A DNA stretch of 64,000 bases from Ceriagrion tenellum (lineage: Eukaryota; Arthropoda; Insecta; Odonata; Coenagrionidae). A model generated the notes under the pieces. The model worked only from the letters and a program-made list of their open reading frames with translations. It had not been told where the DNA came from and did not search any database. Where the stretch lies: assembly GCA_963169105.1 (NCBI GenBank), contig OY720634.1, positions 113,310,430-113,374,429 on the forward strand, written 5' to 3'. The position numbers and the translations under genes are program-made. Positions 36,025-46,989 of this stretch are shown here, in pieces (positions within the stretch are counted from its first letter, which is position 1; each line of letters starts with the position of its first letter).

Positions 36025-36440
36025 AGCGTGGCACTCTATGGATCGGAAACATGGACCATTGGAGAAGCTGACGAGAAAAGACTAGAAGCCTTCGAAACCT
36101 GGTGCTGGAAGAAGATGCTGAAGATAAAATGGACGGGCAAAATAAGAAATGCCGAAGTTAACTGAAGAATTGAAGATGAATGGACCATATGTACCACTAT
36201 ACAGAAAAGAAGAACCAGATGAATTGGACACACCCAGAGACACAATTGGTTTGTGAAGAACCTAATTGAAAAAAAACAGAGGGAAAAGTCCCCAGAGGAA
36301 GATCCAGGAATAAGTTCATGGATCAAATAAAGAGGAAAGTGCATATTAAGAGATACGAGGAGGTAAGGGAATTAGCGTTAGACAGTGAAGGTTGGAGGGC
36401 TGCTGTCAACCAATCTTAGGATTGAACGACCAATGATGAT
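36025..36440 (+). pseudogene. RTE-like LINE 3' fragment inside the MITE
   Basis: The plus strand reads SVALYGSETWTIGEADEKRLEAF-type residues, then WCWKKMLKIKWTGK, matching the 48480-48630 part of the 48-kb LINE. It ends in the family 3' end (gaacgaccaatgatgat). It is 5'-truncated. Similar words ctaacag (36013) and ctataacag (36441) flank it and may be a worn target duplication. Confidence 0.75.
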
Positions 36441-36569
36441 CTATAACAGTCTTTAGATGGAATCGTTTTTTTTCTCGCCGTACGGTGAAAATGCCTTCAC
36501 AACAATTGTTTTTAATGAGATACTATAAAAACTACAGCGCTGATTAATTCATTATCTTTTAAAATTATT

Positions 36570-36965
36570 GAGTAAATATGTAGCTACAACATTTCTGACG
36601 AGACTTATGTATTGGAAGTTTCTAATTTTTGAAAAGAGTTGAGTAAATACATAGCTACAACATTTCTGACGAGACTTATGTATTGGACGTTTCTAATTTT
36701 TTAAAAGAGTGGAGTAAATACATAGCTACAACATTTCTGACGAGACTTATGTATTGGACGTTTCTAATTTTTTAAAAGAGTGGAGTAAATACATAGCTAC
36801 AACATTTCTGACGAGACTTATGTATAGGAAGTTTCTATTTTTTGAAAAGAGTTTAGTAAATACATAGCTACAACATTTCTGACGAGACTTATGTATTGGA
36901 AGTTTCTAATTTTTGAAAAGAGTTGAGTAAATACATAGCTACTACACTTCTGACGAGATTTTGAT
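36570..36965 (+). repeat. minisatellite, six units with an exact 71-bp period
   Basis: Units start at 36570, 36641, 36712, 36783, 36854 and 36925, each spaced exactly 71 bp. Every unit contains agctac, then acatttctgacgagactta. The last unit is truncated and diverged. Units 3 and 4 share gacgtttctaattttttaaa, while units 1, 5 and 6 have gaagtttct, so neighbouring units are most alike. The unit corresponds to a single-copy segment of MITE copies A and B. Confidence 0.9.
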
Positions 36966-37139
36966 GTTAGAAATTACTCAGTAAACGACTTCAATTTGCT
37001 ATTGAAAAGCTCGAAAACTAAGGCGGTATGTGGCTAATATTTTCGTATCTTTGGAAAGGTAATTGTTCTTTAAATTGAGACCATATTCATTGAATTCCAG
37101 GTGAAGTGATTCCGCGCGCGAACCACCTTTCAATAAAAA

Positions 37140-37940
37140 TACCCCCCTATCTATTACCGCCAATTCGGTTCAACGACCCGCCAAGAAGAAGAGCGGCGAT
37201 TACGATTCCCACTTCCCCCACCCACTCCCACCTCGCATTGCGCGAGTGAGGCAGACGAGGTGAAAACAACGGGGGGGAGGGGATCGGAGAGTGGAAGGAG
37301 AAGGGATGTGGACGGCGGGGGAGGGGGAAGATGAGTTCGAAAATGGATCGGAAGGCCGCGGAGGGAGGAGGAGTGGGAGGACGGGAGGGCAGTCGGCGGC
37401 GAGACAACGAGTCGGGGTGGGTTTGCTGTTCGGGGAATGGGAAACGACCGAGAGACGGGGTCCGGCGAAGAAAATGCATTCGGACGCTTTAAAAAAAGGG
37501 AGTGAAGTGGAGAGCCCTCCTCCTTTACCATAACCTCCTCTCTGTTACGGCGACGAGGACGACCTAGAGGATCGAGGTGGGTGGGGGAGGGAGCGGAGCG
37601 GGTGCAGCGGGACGTGTAATGTAGGCCACCTCTGCGCCACCGCACCACCACTCGAGACATTTCGTGCAGAAGTTCTTCCTTCCCCACCCCGATCGCCTTT
37701 ACCCCTTCCGGACCGCCGCCGCCCCCTGCTCCGTTTTATGGCGGAACTTTCTGCTCCACATAGAAATCCGCTTGCAAGGCGGAGGATGGTTGAGGGGGGG
37801 AGGGAGGAAGGGAAGGGTTTAGGGCTAGGACGGGGGACGGGCCGGGGAAGAAAAAGGGCTCACAGACTGAAGGCCTGAGTGACGGCGACGAGGGGTAGGT
37901 GCGGCTGAAGCAGGAGGAGGGAAGGACCCCACACATACAG
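37140..37940. other. GC-rich CpG-containing patch; possible promoter or non-coding first exon
   Basis: A sharp rise in G+C and CpG with long G/A runs on the plus strand. Overlapping frames on both strands (up to 177 codons, minus 37154-37687) are Pro/Ser/Arg-rich and lack a domain, so they are probably compositional. On the plus strand the patch ends with acacatacaggtgagg (37930-37945), whose CAG|GTGAGG is a strong splice-donor consensus. That would fit an untranslated first exon, but I see no partner exon. Confidence 0.35.
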
Positions 37941-38039
37941 GTGAGGCGGGAATCTCTGCTACGTCAAAGTAGTCTACACTTCTGGGCGGCTATTCTGTAT
38001 GGTCTCGAACTTTCCGAGTCTCGGCTAGGACGGAATTTG

Positions 38040-39420
38040 AATGATACAACCATAAAAAATGTCAAATAGCGCAATTTATTATTATTTCATATATTCAAAT
38101 TTCGATATTTCAAATATGGCAAATATAAATATAGACTACAAAACTATGTTGAAAGAGTTTAAAATTCAAGCAATGAGTGAAAAAAGAATTAAGAAAATCT
38201 ACTTCTCCTGCAAGCTATTATTAACAAAAAGGTAATTGCATAGAATCCGTTAGTAAATTAAATTTTATAGTCCCAACAAAAAGGGAAGCAAAAGAGTACT
38301 TTTTACATAAGAGATGTAAAGACTAATTATTGAAAAAACGCACCATTAATAGAATATGTGCTTCATACAATACATTGTAAAGAGCTAAATAGGAACTTGT
38401 CAAAAGAAAAGTTTCGCAAGGATATACAGTCAATACTATCAAAATTGCAAAATGGTACCTAAGGAAAACATGATCACTTTTTGTTATCAACTCTATTATT
38501 ATGTAAAATTTTATGTAATATTCAGCCAGCCTTGACTCCTGTACTTTATTTAAGGATTTAATTGTGCATGAGTCTACTCTATTATTATGTTTATCATGGT
38601 GGGTGGACAATAAACTTATTAAATAAAAAAATAAAATAAATAAATTTAAAACTTCAAATAGGGAGCTTTATCGGGGGCTTTGACGCAAGTAATCGGACTT
38701 TCCGAGGATTGACCGTGTCGAATCCTTGCTAAATATGGGCCAAGGTTACCTCATCAGGTATATGGCAGAGGTATATTCCAAATCAGGCATTCAAAAACCG
38801 TAAATCGCACTACCATATCAATATTAGCTATTTGACTAAATACACCGGTAAGTAACGTGTGTATATAGGCGTGTTTACAAATGCATGTACCCGAGCATGT
38901 ACATGGCGGGACAAATGCGTGGAAAAATGCTCCAAATTAGAACGGGCAATTTTATGGCCACGCGTTCATGCATTTGCGCAATTTTGGGTGTTTACAGGGA
39001 TCAATTTTAATAATGAAAATGTTCATGTGTCGACCTGCGCGGGTACATGCATCGTGAAAACATGATTAAAGAAATTTAATATGATATACGACTTCTAAAA
39101 ACCATTCTCCTCACGTGGGATGGATGTAGCGCTCATAAGTTAAAGTTCATAAAACTTGTTTTAACAATTACAAACACATTATTCATGAATTATTAAATTA
39201 GCATCCTCTACAGAAATGGATAAAACTTATGAAAAAAATCAAAGCAAATCGTTAACAATTACATTTTTGGCGAATTCGATCACAGCTAGGCATTCTAGTC
39301 CTCAATCGTACTGGGAAAAATGACTTCCTAAACCTCCCCGTCTTGACATTTATCCCTCGAATTTGATGCATGAGATCTAAGCTAACCATTGTAGCACGGA
39401 TTGGTTCCTTAGAGCGGAAT
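38040..39420. other. no recognisable gene
   Basis: AT-rich DNA. A 95-codon minus frame at 38323-38610 has no domain. Confidence 0.35.
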
Positions 39421-39427
39421 TAACAAT

Positions 39428-39505
39428 GAATAAAATCATTCACCAGGACTGCGATTCAAACCTCATGCATTGAAGTTTACTAAACAATTAAACTGCCCAC
39501 ATTAG
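39428..39505 (-). mobile_element. degenerate SINE family A remnant
   Basis: The sequence aaaatcattcaccaggactg followed by cgattcaaacctc (B box complement) has the same layout as 2405-2440. Confidence 0.4.
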
Positions 39506-39673
39506 CAACTATTTCGCTCGTTAAGACATGCTTGTAACATACGTCGTTCCTTTATCTATCCAACCGGCTTTCTTTTGCCATTCTGTAGGTTATAGTCAAT
39601 GATTTTTCTAATCAACTTAATTATTAGTAGGTAGCGATTACTTCCATAAGAGTCGCGAAAAGGTAAGCGTTAA

Positions 39674-40227
39674 AATACCACTACGAGCAAGATAGTTCTC
39701 TAATCATAATGTAGACCATATTCGAATTATACGATTTCATTTCACCAGCTGTGAGACACACGAACTAAATATTGCATTATTAATGGTGCAATAATATAGT
39801 TTTACATGACAGAAATTGAAAGTAATCAAATGAAAATATCTAAATAAGTCATTAATTTGACTCATTTTTTTTCACGCGGTACGTTGGAAACTCCATCAAA
39901 ACGGAAGGTGTACTGTGATCCCGAAGAATTTACTGCGGTGACAATGTGATCAATTTTAAAAAAATAGTTGAGGAAACACACAAACTACACACTTGATTTT
40001 TTGGCGAGACCTAGGTGTTATAAATTCCTCATTCGTTAGATAAGGTCTCTCTGGAGTGCATACATTTACCATTTCCCACATACAAGGGCTGGAATTTTTT
40101 GGTAAATATCTCGGAAAGTAATGTGGCAAGGGGTTGAATTTTTGATGCCGATGGAAGGGTGATATATTTTTTTAATGAGATCAAATTCATTGATTTCTAG
40201 CTGATATGACATTTCGCTCAAACTACC
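39674..40227 (+). mobile_element. TTAA MITE, copy B (best preserved, 554 bp)
   Basis: The copy is flanked by TTAA on both sides (39670-39673 and 40228-40231). The right end CGCTCAAACTACC is clear. The left end (ACCACTACGAGCAAGATAG) is diverged but alignable to GGTAGTTCGAGCGAGATAG of copy A. There is no coding frame. Full-length alignment to copy A in opposite orientation defines the family. Confidence 0.75.
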
Positions 40228-40379
40228 TTAAACAATATGGTAGTTATTTTGGTTGTTAGGGCTCAGTTTGATAACGTAGTGCCCTCTCCATAAACCTCAA
40301 CGATTTTAACGAAAAGGATACGTCATCTTGCGATTAAAGTTGACCTGAAATCATAGAACAGGACTTCAGAGGACACAAT

Positions 40380-40610
40380 ATTGTCGCAGATCTTATTCGC
40401 CGAGTATTAGGCTGGGGGAGAGGGGTAGGAGGAGAGCATTCGACCTTGCTGGCGGCGGCCAAGAGAAGCACCCGCGGAAGCATTTAGACGGGTCGTCGGG
40501 GTGAGGTGGGAGTGGGGCGCGGCCGTGGGTGTGAGGTAGGAGGTACGGGAGGAGGAGGGGAGGGCGGTGGGGAGGTACTGAGATAGGATTTAATTTCTGA
40601 GACGATCAAC
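40380..40610. other. GC-rich CpG-containing patch
   Basis: Local enrichment of G and CpG (gctggcggcggcc, ggggcgcggccgtggg) in an AT-rich surround. No open frame of interest. It could be a small regulatory island. Confidence 0.3.
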
Positions 40611-40754
40611 AAGGGGTCGCGCGGAAAGGAGAACATGGGATGATGGTAAGGTAGCTGTCGGATGCTCTGACTTGTTCGACGATGGGTAACATAAAACCGG
40701 AGTTGCTTGAAACGGATGGGCTATTAAATGGAAGGAATTTTCTACAGCCCGTAA

Positions 40755-41160
40755 CAATTATTCCTGCATTTATATTGTGTCTATCAATATCAACCACAAT
40801 ACAAGGAGCACTACATACTATAGTCCCATTAGGAGCAATGCAAACTAAAGGAGAATTCCAGTGCCTATGAGAGAAACATAAAAAATTATCAAACATTTTT
40901 TATCCACACATGATGGGTTTTGGATGGACCCTTAAATTTCAGGAATTGTCCACCGAGCGTAAAAACAACTCTAGCATATGAAGGTTGATTCTTCCTGCGG
41001 AAGCCTGAATCAAAACTCTAGCATATATTATGTCAATTACAATAAAAGAAGCGATAAAAACTACAGTTCCTTTAAGAGAAATGGAAATTGAGAGAAAATT
41101 TAAGAAATTAGAGACATTTTTTAGAGAAATAAAAAAATTATCAGACAGTCATATTTTTCA
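40755..41160 (+). repeat. pair of diverged tandem copies with related frames
   Basis: 40784-40895 and 41028-41145 align at the nucleotide level (tcaatatcaaccacaataca against tcaattacaataaaagaagc) and end alike (aaaaaattatcaaaca and aaaaaattatcagaca). The peptides are related too: SISTTIQGALHTIVPLGAMQ and SITIKEAIKTTVPLREMEI. The first frame stops before the second copy starts. I do not recognise the family. Confidence 0.45.
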
Positions 41161-41637
41161 TCCAGGCAAAGAAGCGAGTTTAAAATTGATTGTGACAAAT
41201 TGTGTTCTATCGTCTTTTAAAAAACGAACAACGTTTGGCGCTAGCTCAGTTGCCAAACTATGCAAGTTACATTTTGTCATTACAAGCATTGAACACCTTA
41301 ATTAACATGTTTTAACAACTTGAAATTCATCTGATATTCTTTTCCCCATTTTTATTTTTGCAGTAGTGTTTTTCTATCACTATTTCCAAGCTTAGATATG
41401 GTTCATGTTGACGATTATGCAATCTAGGAGTTTCCATAGTCGATTTGGGACACTGTCGTAAGCTTTCCGCAAATCGATATAAAGTAGGTGGATTTTATGG
41501 ATGAGTATCATTCTTTTCCCAACTGTCAGAGTGACACAAAATAGAGTAAATGGTAGATCTATAAGATCTAAAATGGTGAATAATAAAACTAAATCCGGAG
41601 AGAGTGCGCGGAAGGTAGGGAATAAACCGACTGAGTA

Positions 41638-43014
41638 GGGGAGACCGGGGCACGTTTACGCGGATTTTTTTATATTATTTTTCACATTTTTTTTGTCTGT
41701 TCTTTTAAAGTATACATTTTTTAACGTTAAAAACTAGTTATCAGGCTATAATGTTTCAAAAATATTTTTTACAATATCTCATATATAACTGTGAAAATTA
41801 AACTAATTCACTCTCATGTCGGGTGCGTAAACGTACCCCGGGTACGGGGCACATTTACGCATCCACTGGGGCACGTTTACGCACTAGTTAACAGCTGGGA
41901 TTAAACTACATTACTAATAAATAACGCTTGAAAGTAGATAAATTTGACAAAAACTTTATTAGTGGTACATAAAACTATTTTTAGAAGAACAACATATTAA
42001 AGCATTACGCAACTTATTCGTCATCTTCATCATCACTGTTGCAGTTTATGCACACAAAAACAAACTGTTCCCTGAGGCGCAATCCTCGTGGGCCCATCAT
42101 TTGCATCGCGTGCACTGCACCCATTCTTGCCTACTTTTGCTACATTTGTATCATTGCACGCAATAAATACAGACACAATCCTCATCCTCATCTTCTCAGT
42201 CATCATTGATTGGTTATTTTATTTGTATTGGTAGGTTCTTCCCTTTTGTGTTACTTTATTTTTGGTTTTGTTGCCTTCTGTTTTAAAAGCATTAGACACA
42301 CAAAGCATTTTTTTTCCTTCTTAGTTTTTTTTAGCTTTTGTTTCTTCCTGCTCTTTTCTGAGGGATTCATTGATTGGTGCATCTGTAAGGATGGCAGACT
42401 TCCTTTTTCTTTTTCCTTTTTTTGGTGTCAAGCCTTGGTCTTTTTTTCAAAAGGCCTTATTTGTTCAGGGGTCGGAAAGTACCCTGTACACTCCTTTAAG
42501 GACCTATCTCGATAATCAATTAACACGAAATGAATATATACAGCTGGGGCACATTTACGCACTACGTAAATGTGCCCCAGCGTACGTAGTACGTAAATGT
42601 TACGTAGTGCGTAAATGTGCCCCGAAGAGAATGCGTAAACGTGCCCCACCACCACATTTGAAATTACTTTTACACTAGCATTTATAACCTTATAGCTTTC
42701 AGTTCAATTAAACACAGGCTTAAATAAAGATAAAATACTGTTTATAAACATATATATATCTGCCTTTAAATATAAAAGGTTAACTCACTACATGCTTCGA
42801 AAGTCATATATCAAAATTTACTTACCTTGAGAAAAAACAGAAGAATCTTCTTTGCGCAAAAACGAAAGTTGGTATGGCGCCCAAAGTTGTGTGAAAGCGA
42901 GGTGTAGGTAGCAGCACAATACTGTCATGACTGGTGGCCCTCTAACTGTTACAGATTTTGTGAAAAGTACCTTGCGTAAACATGCCCCGTGCGTAAACGT
43001 GCCCCGGTCTCCCC
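41638..43014 (-). mobile_element. pogo-like (Tc1/mariner superfamily) element, 1377 bp, internally deleted
   Basis: The terminal inverted repeats start GGGGAGACCGGGGCACGTTT and are matched at the other end (complement finishing at 43014). Both ends abut TA (41636-41637 and 43015-43016), the expected target. A GCGTAAACGTGCCCC-type word is repeated in both orientations at about ten places: near each end, at 41823-41884 and at 42546-42650. The minus strand retains only the last part of a transposase gene, so the element is non-autonomous. Confidence 0.8.
41995..42480 (-). pseudogene. C-terminal remnant of a pogo-type transposase with PHD-like finger
   Basis: On the minus strand from about 42475, the residues KSAILTDAPINESLRKEQEE precede a Lys-rich stretch. 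This is the linker that follows the DDE domain in pogo/Tigger-like transposases (normally '...SxxLTxTP...'). After frame changes, WVQCTRCK, a stop and WAHEDCA (about 42055-42105) and then LCINCNSDDEDDE (ending near 42010) form the Cys/His finger and acidic tail. The DDE catalytic core is absent. The in-frame stop within the finger and the frameshifts confirm decay. Confidence 0.65.
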
Positions 43015-43019
43015 TACAC

Positions 43020-45110
43020 AAGTCCTCGCTTTCAACAAAATAGTCATTTTTCATATTTGGACGGAAAATCTCCCTATTCGTTCGGATTCTGGTTTGAATA
43101 TAATACGTACTTTGTTCAATAACACAATTAGAGAGAGCTAGAAAACTTAAAAATATATTCACCGTTGGAGTAAACGCAAAATACGCCGACGACCTCAACG
43201 ACTTCATTAAATTACGATGATAAGAAGCGAAAATTCCCTCAGCAAAATGGTTTTATATACTGACGACTGAACCGAAGGCCTCTGATTTTTTCGGAGAAAT
43301 GAACCCAAAGTCACGCTAGACAAGACTTTTCATTCCCGCTTAAATTGGTGGAGAATTTATGGGAATTAGATATCATGCAACCATGATCAATTAAGGATGG
43401 CCTCCAGCTAATTATATACGGGCTTCAAAGAGGAGAAAAAGGAATAAATGGTTTACAAAGCCAATACTCAATCGAAAATCATCATAGTCAAATTATTGTA
43501 AAAAATATAAATTGAAACTTATCCTGGAAATAGATTCAGGAACTTTTTCTTCAGAACATCCCGGCAAAAACAACAAAAACTTATGTGAACCAGTAAACTT
43601 TTTTGCGATTATAAAATAAAATCCGAACCCTTAAAAATGACATAGCTCCTATCGAAACATTGGTAGGTGAATAAAATTCTGTGGAAAGTGAAAAAAACTT
43701 TTACTGTGAGATCAATGCATCTGTACTCCATTTCCACAAAATATTGCCTGGAACTTTTAACTTCATGCTAAATATTGACAGAATTGCGATTTTTCAAAAA
43801 GGCTTATGGAAAAAGTTTTTTATCAAAACGAAACACCCACAATCAAAATAGAAGCATACATATTAGATCTTAGAAGGCAAAAAACCCTCGTGGAGCCCAC
43901 ATGCTTACACAACAGATTCGCGTAAGAGATGCAATGAAACCAGTTCACTGAAAACAATACTAACTGGGTAATATGGATGTAGCGGTGAGTTCAAATACAA
44001 GAAGCTTTTGATATACAATGACAAGAAGTAACGCAAAGGAGCTCTTTAAGGAATAAAATCACGCTTAGTAATATTCGGTCGCAAATAGGTACAAGTTAGA
44101 GTGATTGTGGAGAATAGAAAATCATAGCGCGTCAAATGGAAAACGGGAAAACGAAGAAAAATGAGAATTCATGCTTTGTGGAGAGAAAAATCGGGGGCTA
44201 GATAACCAAACTAGGTTCCGGAAGACTTTTAGCAACCTATAACAATGAGAAAACTACTTGAACTGCGAAAAACTAGGTTAACGCGGTCAGCACGCCCATC
44301 TTCCCTTTTAATACAGAAGATAATCATTTCGTATATCTATCATGTGTAACAATCGAAGATAAGGAGATTTTGGAAGACAGATTTCTGAAAGATGTTAAAA
44401 GTGTTTCAGAAGCTGCAAATCAGAGATTCGTGCAGTCTAAAACCACTGCTTAGCACCATTTCATTCTTTAGAGCTTTTATCACCACCGCATCTCCTCCCG
44501 ATTAAAAATTCACCCAAATATATTTACAAGGGCAATAATTAGTTTTTAACGCATAGAAGCTATCGTCAGGTACCAGAGGGCTCATGGCACCAAAAGATGA
44601 CGCCCACGCGTTGATTATCGCAATAAAGCAATCATAAGACGATTATTCCTATGGTCATTTGCAAAGCATAAGTCTCGCCAGAGATAAGGCAGATACTCTA
44701 TTCCTCTATGGTACTAACCTAAGCAGTTCGTCGTCTCCAAATCTTCGGCCACCATGACAACAAATTCGGTAGCATTCTAGAATAACAAAGCGCTTGAAAC
44801 GGTCCCTTCTCTTTCCAATAATTCTTACATTACGGAAACCTCACTTCGACGACGACCTCTTCGAAGCGATAAAACTTTCCCACTCCTTCACAGTCTCCCC
44901 TCAAATTCTCTTCAAGACGACGACCTTGAATGCATGAGTAATCCATATTAACTCCCGTTCCTCACTAATAACATACCGTTCCATAGTTCCCAATCGCCTT
45001 AAAAGATTGACTAACACCCTACCTTTTTTAAATGCCTGAAATTCGTGGACGGATTAACCAGTACCCAACGGTGACGCCAAGCCTCTGAAAGCGTCGTGGA
45101 TAAAACGGCC
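43020..45110. other. no recognisable gene
   Basis: Two kilobases of AT-rich DNA with no frame, box or repeat that I can support. Confidence 0.35.
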
Positions 45111-45119
45111 AGTGGAAAA

Positions 45120-45225
45120 TTACCAAATTTTTTATTACCCGTGAGGAAACTCACCATTTGACTTCGCAAGGATACGAACACGGATTTTTCATCGCCAGTC
45201 AGGAGTGTAAGATTTCACGGTTTCC
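45120..45225 (-). mobile_element. degenerate SINE-like remnant
   Basis: The layout of ttgacttcgcaaggatacgaac and gaaac words, with tcaccatttgac, resembles the minus-strand SINE A layout with a decayed B box. Confidence 0.25.
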
Positions 45226-45239
45226 TGGAGAATCATAAG

Positions 45240-45335
45240 GATGTGCCCTGAGGACGATGGCAGACTACGCTTTCGAAACGTTGGTGCCAAATACCACCAT
45301 CATCCGTTGGGATATTGGGAAGTTTAAGCGAACAA
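45240..45335 (+). mobile_element. Penelope-type terminal scrap
   Basis: Carries ccctgaggacgatggcag followed by ttcgaaacgttggtgccaa, the same signature as 19185-19300 and, in complement, 1387-1419. CTGAGGA fits the CUGANGA core of a hammerhead, but the intervening stem is weak. Confidence 0.4.
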
Positions 45336-45811
45336 GTTCTTGCTTCGCATCCCACACTGTAGCACAGAAGGGCTGACTAACACACCCGAATGCCAATTAG
45401 AAGATCCGGGTTCGGAGCATAGACAAGTGAAGTGATTTTATTCATGTTACATTTACGCACATTCGTATTGCCCGCTGAACTGTGCAATTCTATTGTTAGA
45501 TAGGTATAACAATTTTCCACTTCAGATAGATATGATCACAGAAGACTAAAACGAAGAAAAAAATATATTTAAATAAAAAATGTTTGAGCCTCGTTTTTAA
45601 AACGGACTTTAAAGTACAAAATAATTTCTCCTAGCCCCATACAGATTCCTAACCCAATACGCGTGTCCTGAAAATTTTTGATTGTGAATTTTAAAAGCTA
45701 TGAAATGACTTGTAAGATTTAAAACGAAAAACGTGGGACGCATGCTATAGAAAATAGTAAGAAGTGTAAGGAGCAGCTTTCGTAGAGAAAACTCAATCAA
45801 CAGATCATCGG

Positions 45812-45965
45812 CCCCGGGGTCGGCGGGGTAAAGTCCTCGCCTTCCAACCCGAGGGTCGCGGGTTCGAATCCCGCCTGGGTAATATTATTCACTGCCCAGG
45901 ATATAGGTGTTTGTGTTCGTCTCATGATATATTAAAGCACTTGTAATTGGGGAAACTCGTAAGTA
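45812..45965 (+). mobile_element. tRNA-derived SINE (family B), best copy
   Basis: The tRNA-like head has an A-box-like ggtcggcggggtaaagtcc and a perfect B-box gggttcgaatccc (about 45851-45863). It is followed by gcctgggtaatattattcac, ctgcccaggatataggtg and tttgtgttcgtctc. Copies of head and tail recur at 18420 (+), 53690 (-) and 57220 (-). It is Pol III-type and non-coding. Confidence 0.8.
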
Positions 45966-46389
45966 TTAAATAAATTATTGTTATATCATTTGCAGTATAA
46001 TAAAATTGTTAGAGACTTCGGTGGACTATTCATGCACCACATCTATTTCATGCGCCCCACATTTTTCGTTTTTAATCTTACAAGTATTTTCATAGCTATT
46101 ACAATCCACAATCACAAATTTTCAGGACAGTCTGTATTTGATTAGGATTCTGTATGGGGCAAGGAGAAATAATTTTATACCTCTTAGTCCGTGGTGGTCT
46201 ACTTAGTACGTGGTTGTTTAATTTTTTTATTTAAAAAATTACCTTTTTAATATAAATGCATTACCTTTCCTCTTTACAGGTAAACATTCTGAAAAGAGAG
46301 TGCTGAATGTTAGAAATGGAAAACTGGCTTGAATTTTAAAAATTACCCCTATACTGCCCTATTCTTGAAAAACTCCTGAGCTTCTTTAA

Positions 46390-46690
46390 GACTCATGCAT
46401 TGCTTCATTCAGGCTGTCCAACACTTAAAACTCCTAATATTCCTCCTCTTAGCCTCTCTTCCATCACAGTCACCCACGAATTCCTCTGTCTACTCCTTCC
46501 TCTCACGCCATTCACCCCACTATCATAAACCTATTTCGTTATTCGACACTCCTATTCCCTTGACATGGCCAAACCAACGAAGCCGACTCCTTTCATGAAT
46601 GCCTAGTCTGGAGTACCCTACCCACATTCATTCATCATCCACTCATTCTTAGTCCTATCCCTCATACTTAAACCGCAAACACTTTTAGGA
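46390..46690 (-). pseudogene. decayed LINE C-terminal fragment
   Basis: The minus strand, with stops, gives RLRWFGHVKG-like residues (from tggccaaaccaacgaagccg), then an NEWMMNEC-like block near 46630. These are the C-terminal segments found after the reverse-transcriptase domain in insect non-LTR elements. Confidence 0.45.
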
Positions 46691-46794
46691 TATTCATTGC
46701 ATAGAACCTACACATCTATTTATCCTGGCATACCCAAGTATCACATTCATGCAAGTTAGGAGGACTTTCGTATTCAGCGATTTTTGTTTCCATA

Positions 46795-46970
46795 GACAAA
46801 CCCTTATGGTACACGATACAGAAAAGAAGAAACTACATGAATTGGACACACCCTGAGACACAATGGGTTTGTTAATAACGTAATTGACGGTAAAAGAGAC
46901 GGTAAATTTCCCTGAGGAAGACCCGGGAATAATTTCATGGACCAAATAAAGAGGAAAGTACAAATTTCCT
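46795..46970 (+). mobile_element. RTE-like LINE 3' fragment
   Basis: The block gatacagaaaagaagaaact, attggacacaccctgagaca and atggaccaaataaagaggaa matches 48670-48820 and 36190-36340. Confidence 0.7.
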
Positions 46971-46989
46971 TTCACCATGCGCAAGCCTG

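Larger units (their letters stand above)
35842..37127 (+). mobile_element. TTAA MITE, copy D, interrupted by a LINE and expanded internally
   Basis: The left end GGTAGTTTAAGCGAGATA and the right end (CGCGCGAACCACC, eroded) match the termini of copies A and B. The interior follows the family in order: gcagctgtagg (35911), attaatggcgcaa (about 35991), then a LINE insertion (36025-36440), then tctcgccgtacggtg (about 36474), the tandem array, and ccatattcattgaattcc (37081). The expected TTAA flanks are mutated (TTCA, TTTC). The roughly 730-bp excess over copy B is explained by the LINE and the five extra 71-bp units. Confidence 0.7.

Noticed and set aside
37154..37687. 177-codon minus frame as a real gene
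   Set aside because: Composition is Pro/Ser/Arg-biased from GC-rich sequence, and several overlapping frames exist on both strands.
45812..45890. Functional tRNA gene
   Set aside because: The head is tRNA-like with a perfect B box, but the same head and tail recur at 18.4, 53.7 and 57.2 kb, so it is a SINE.
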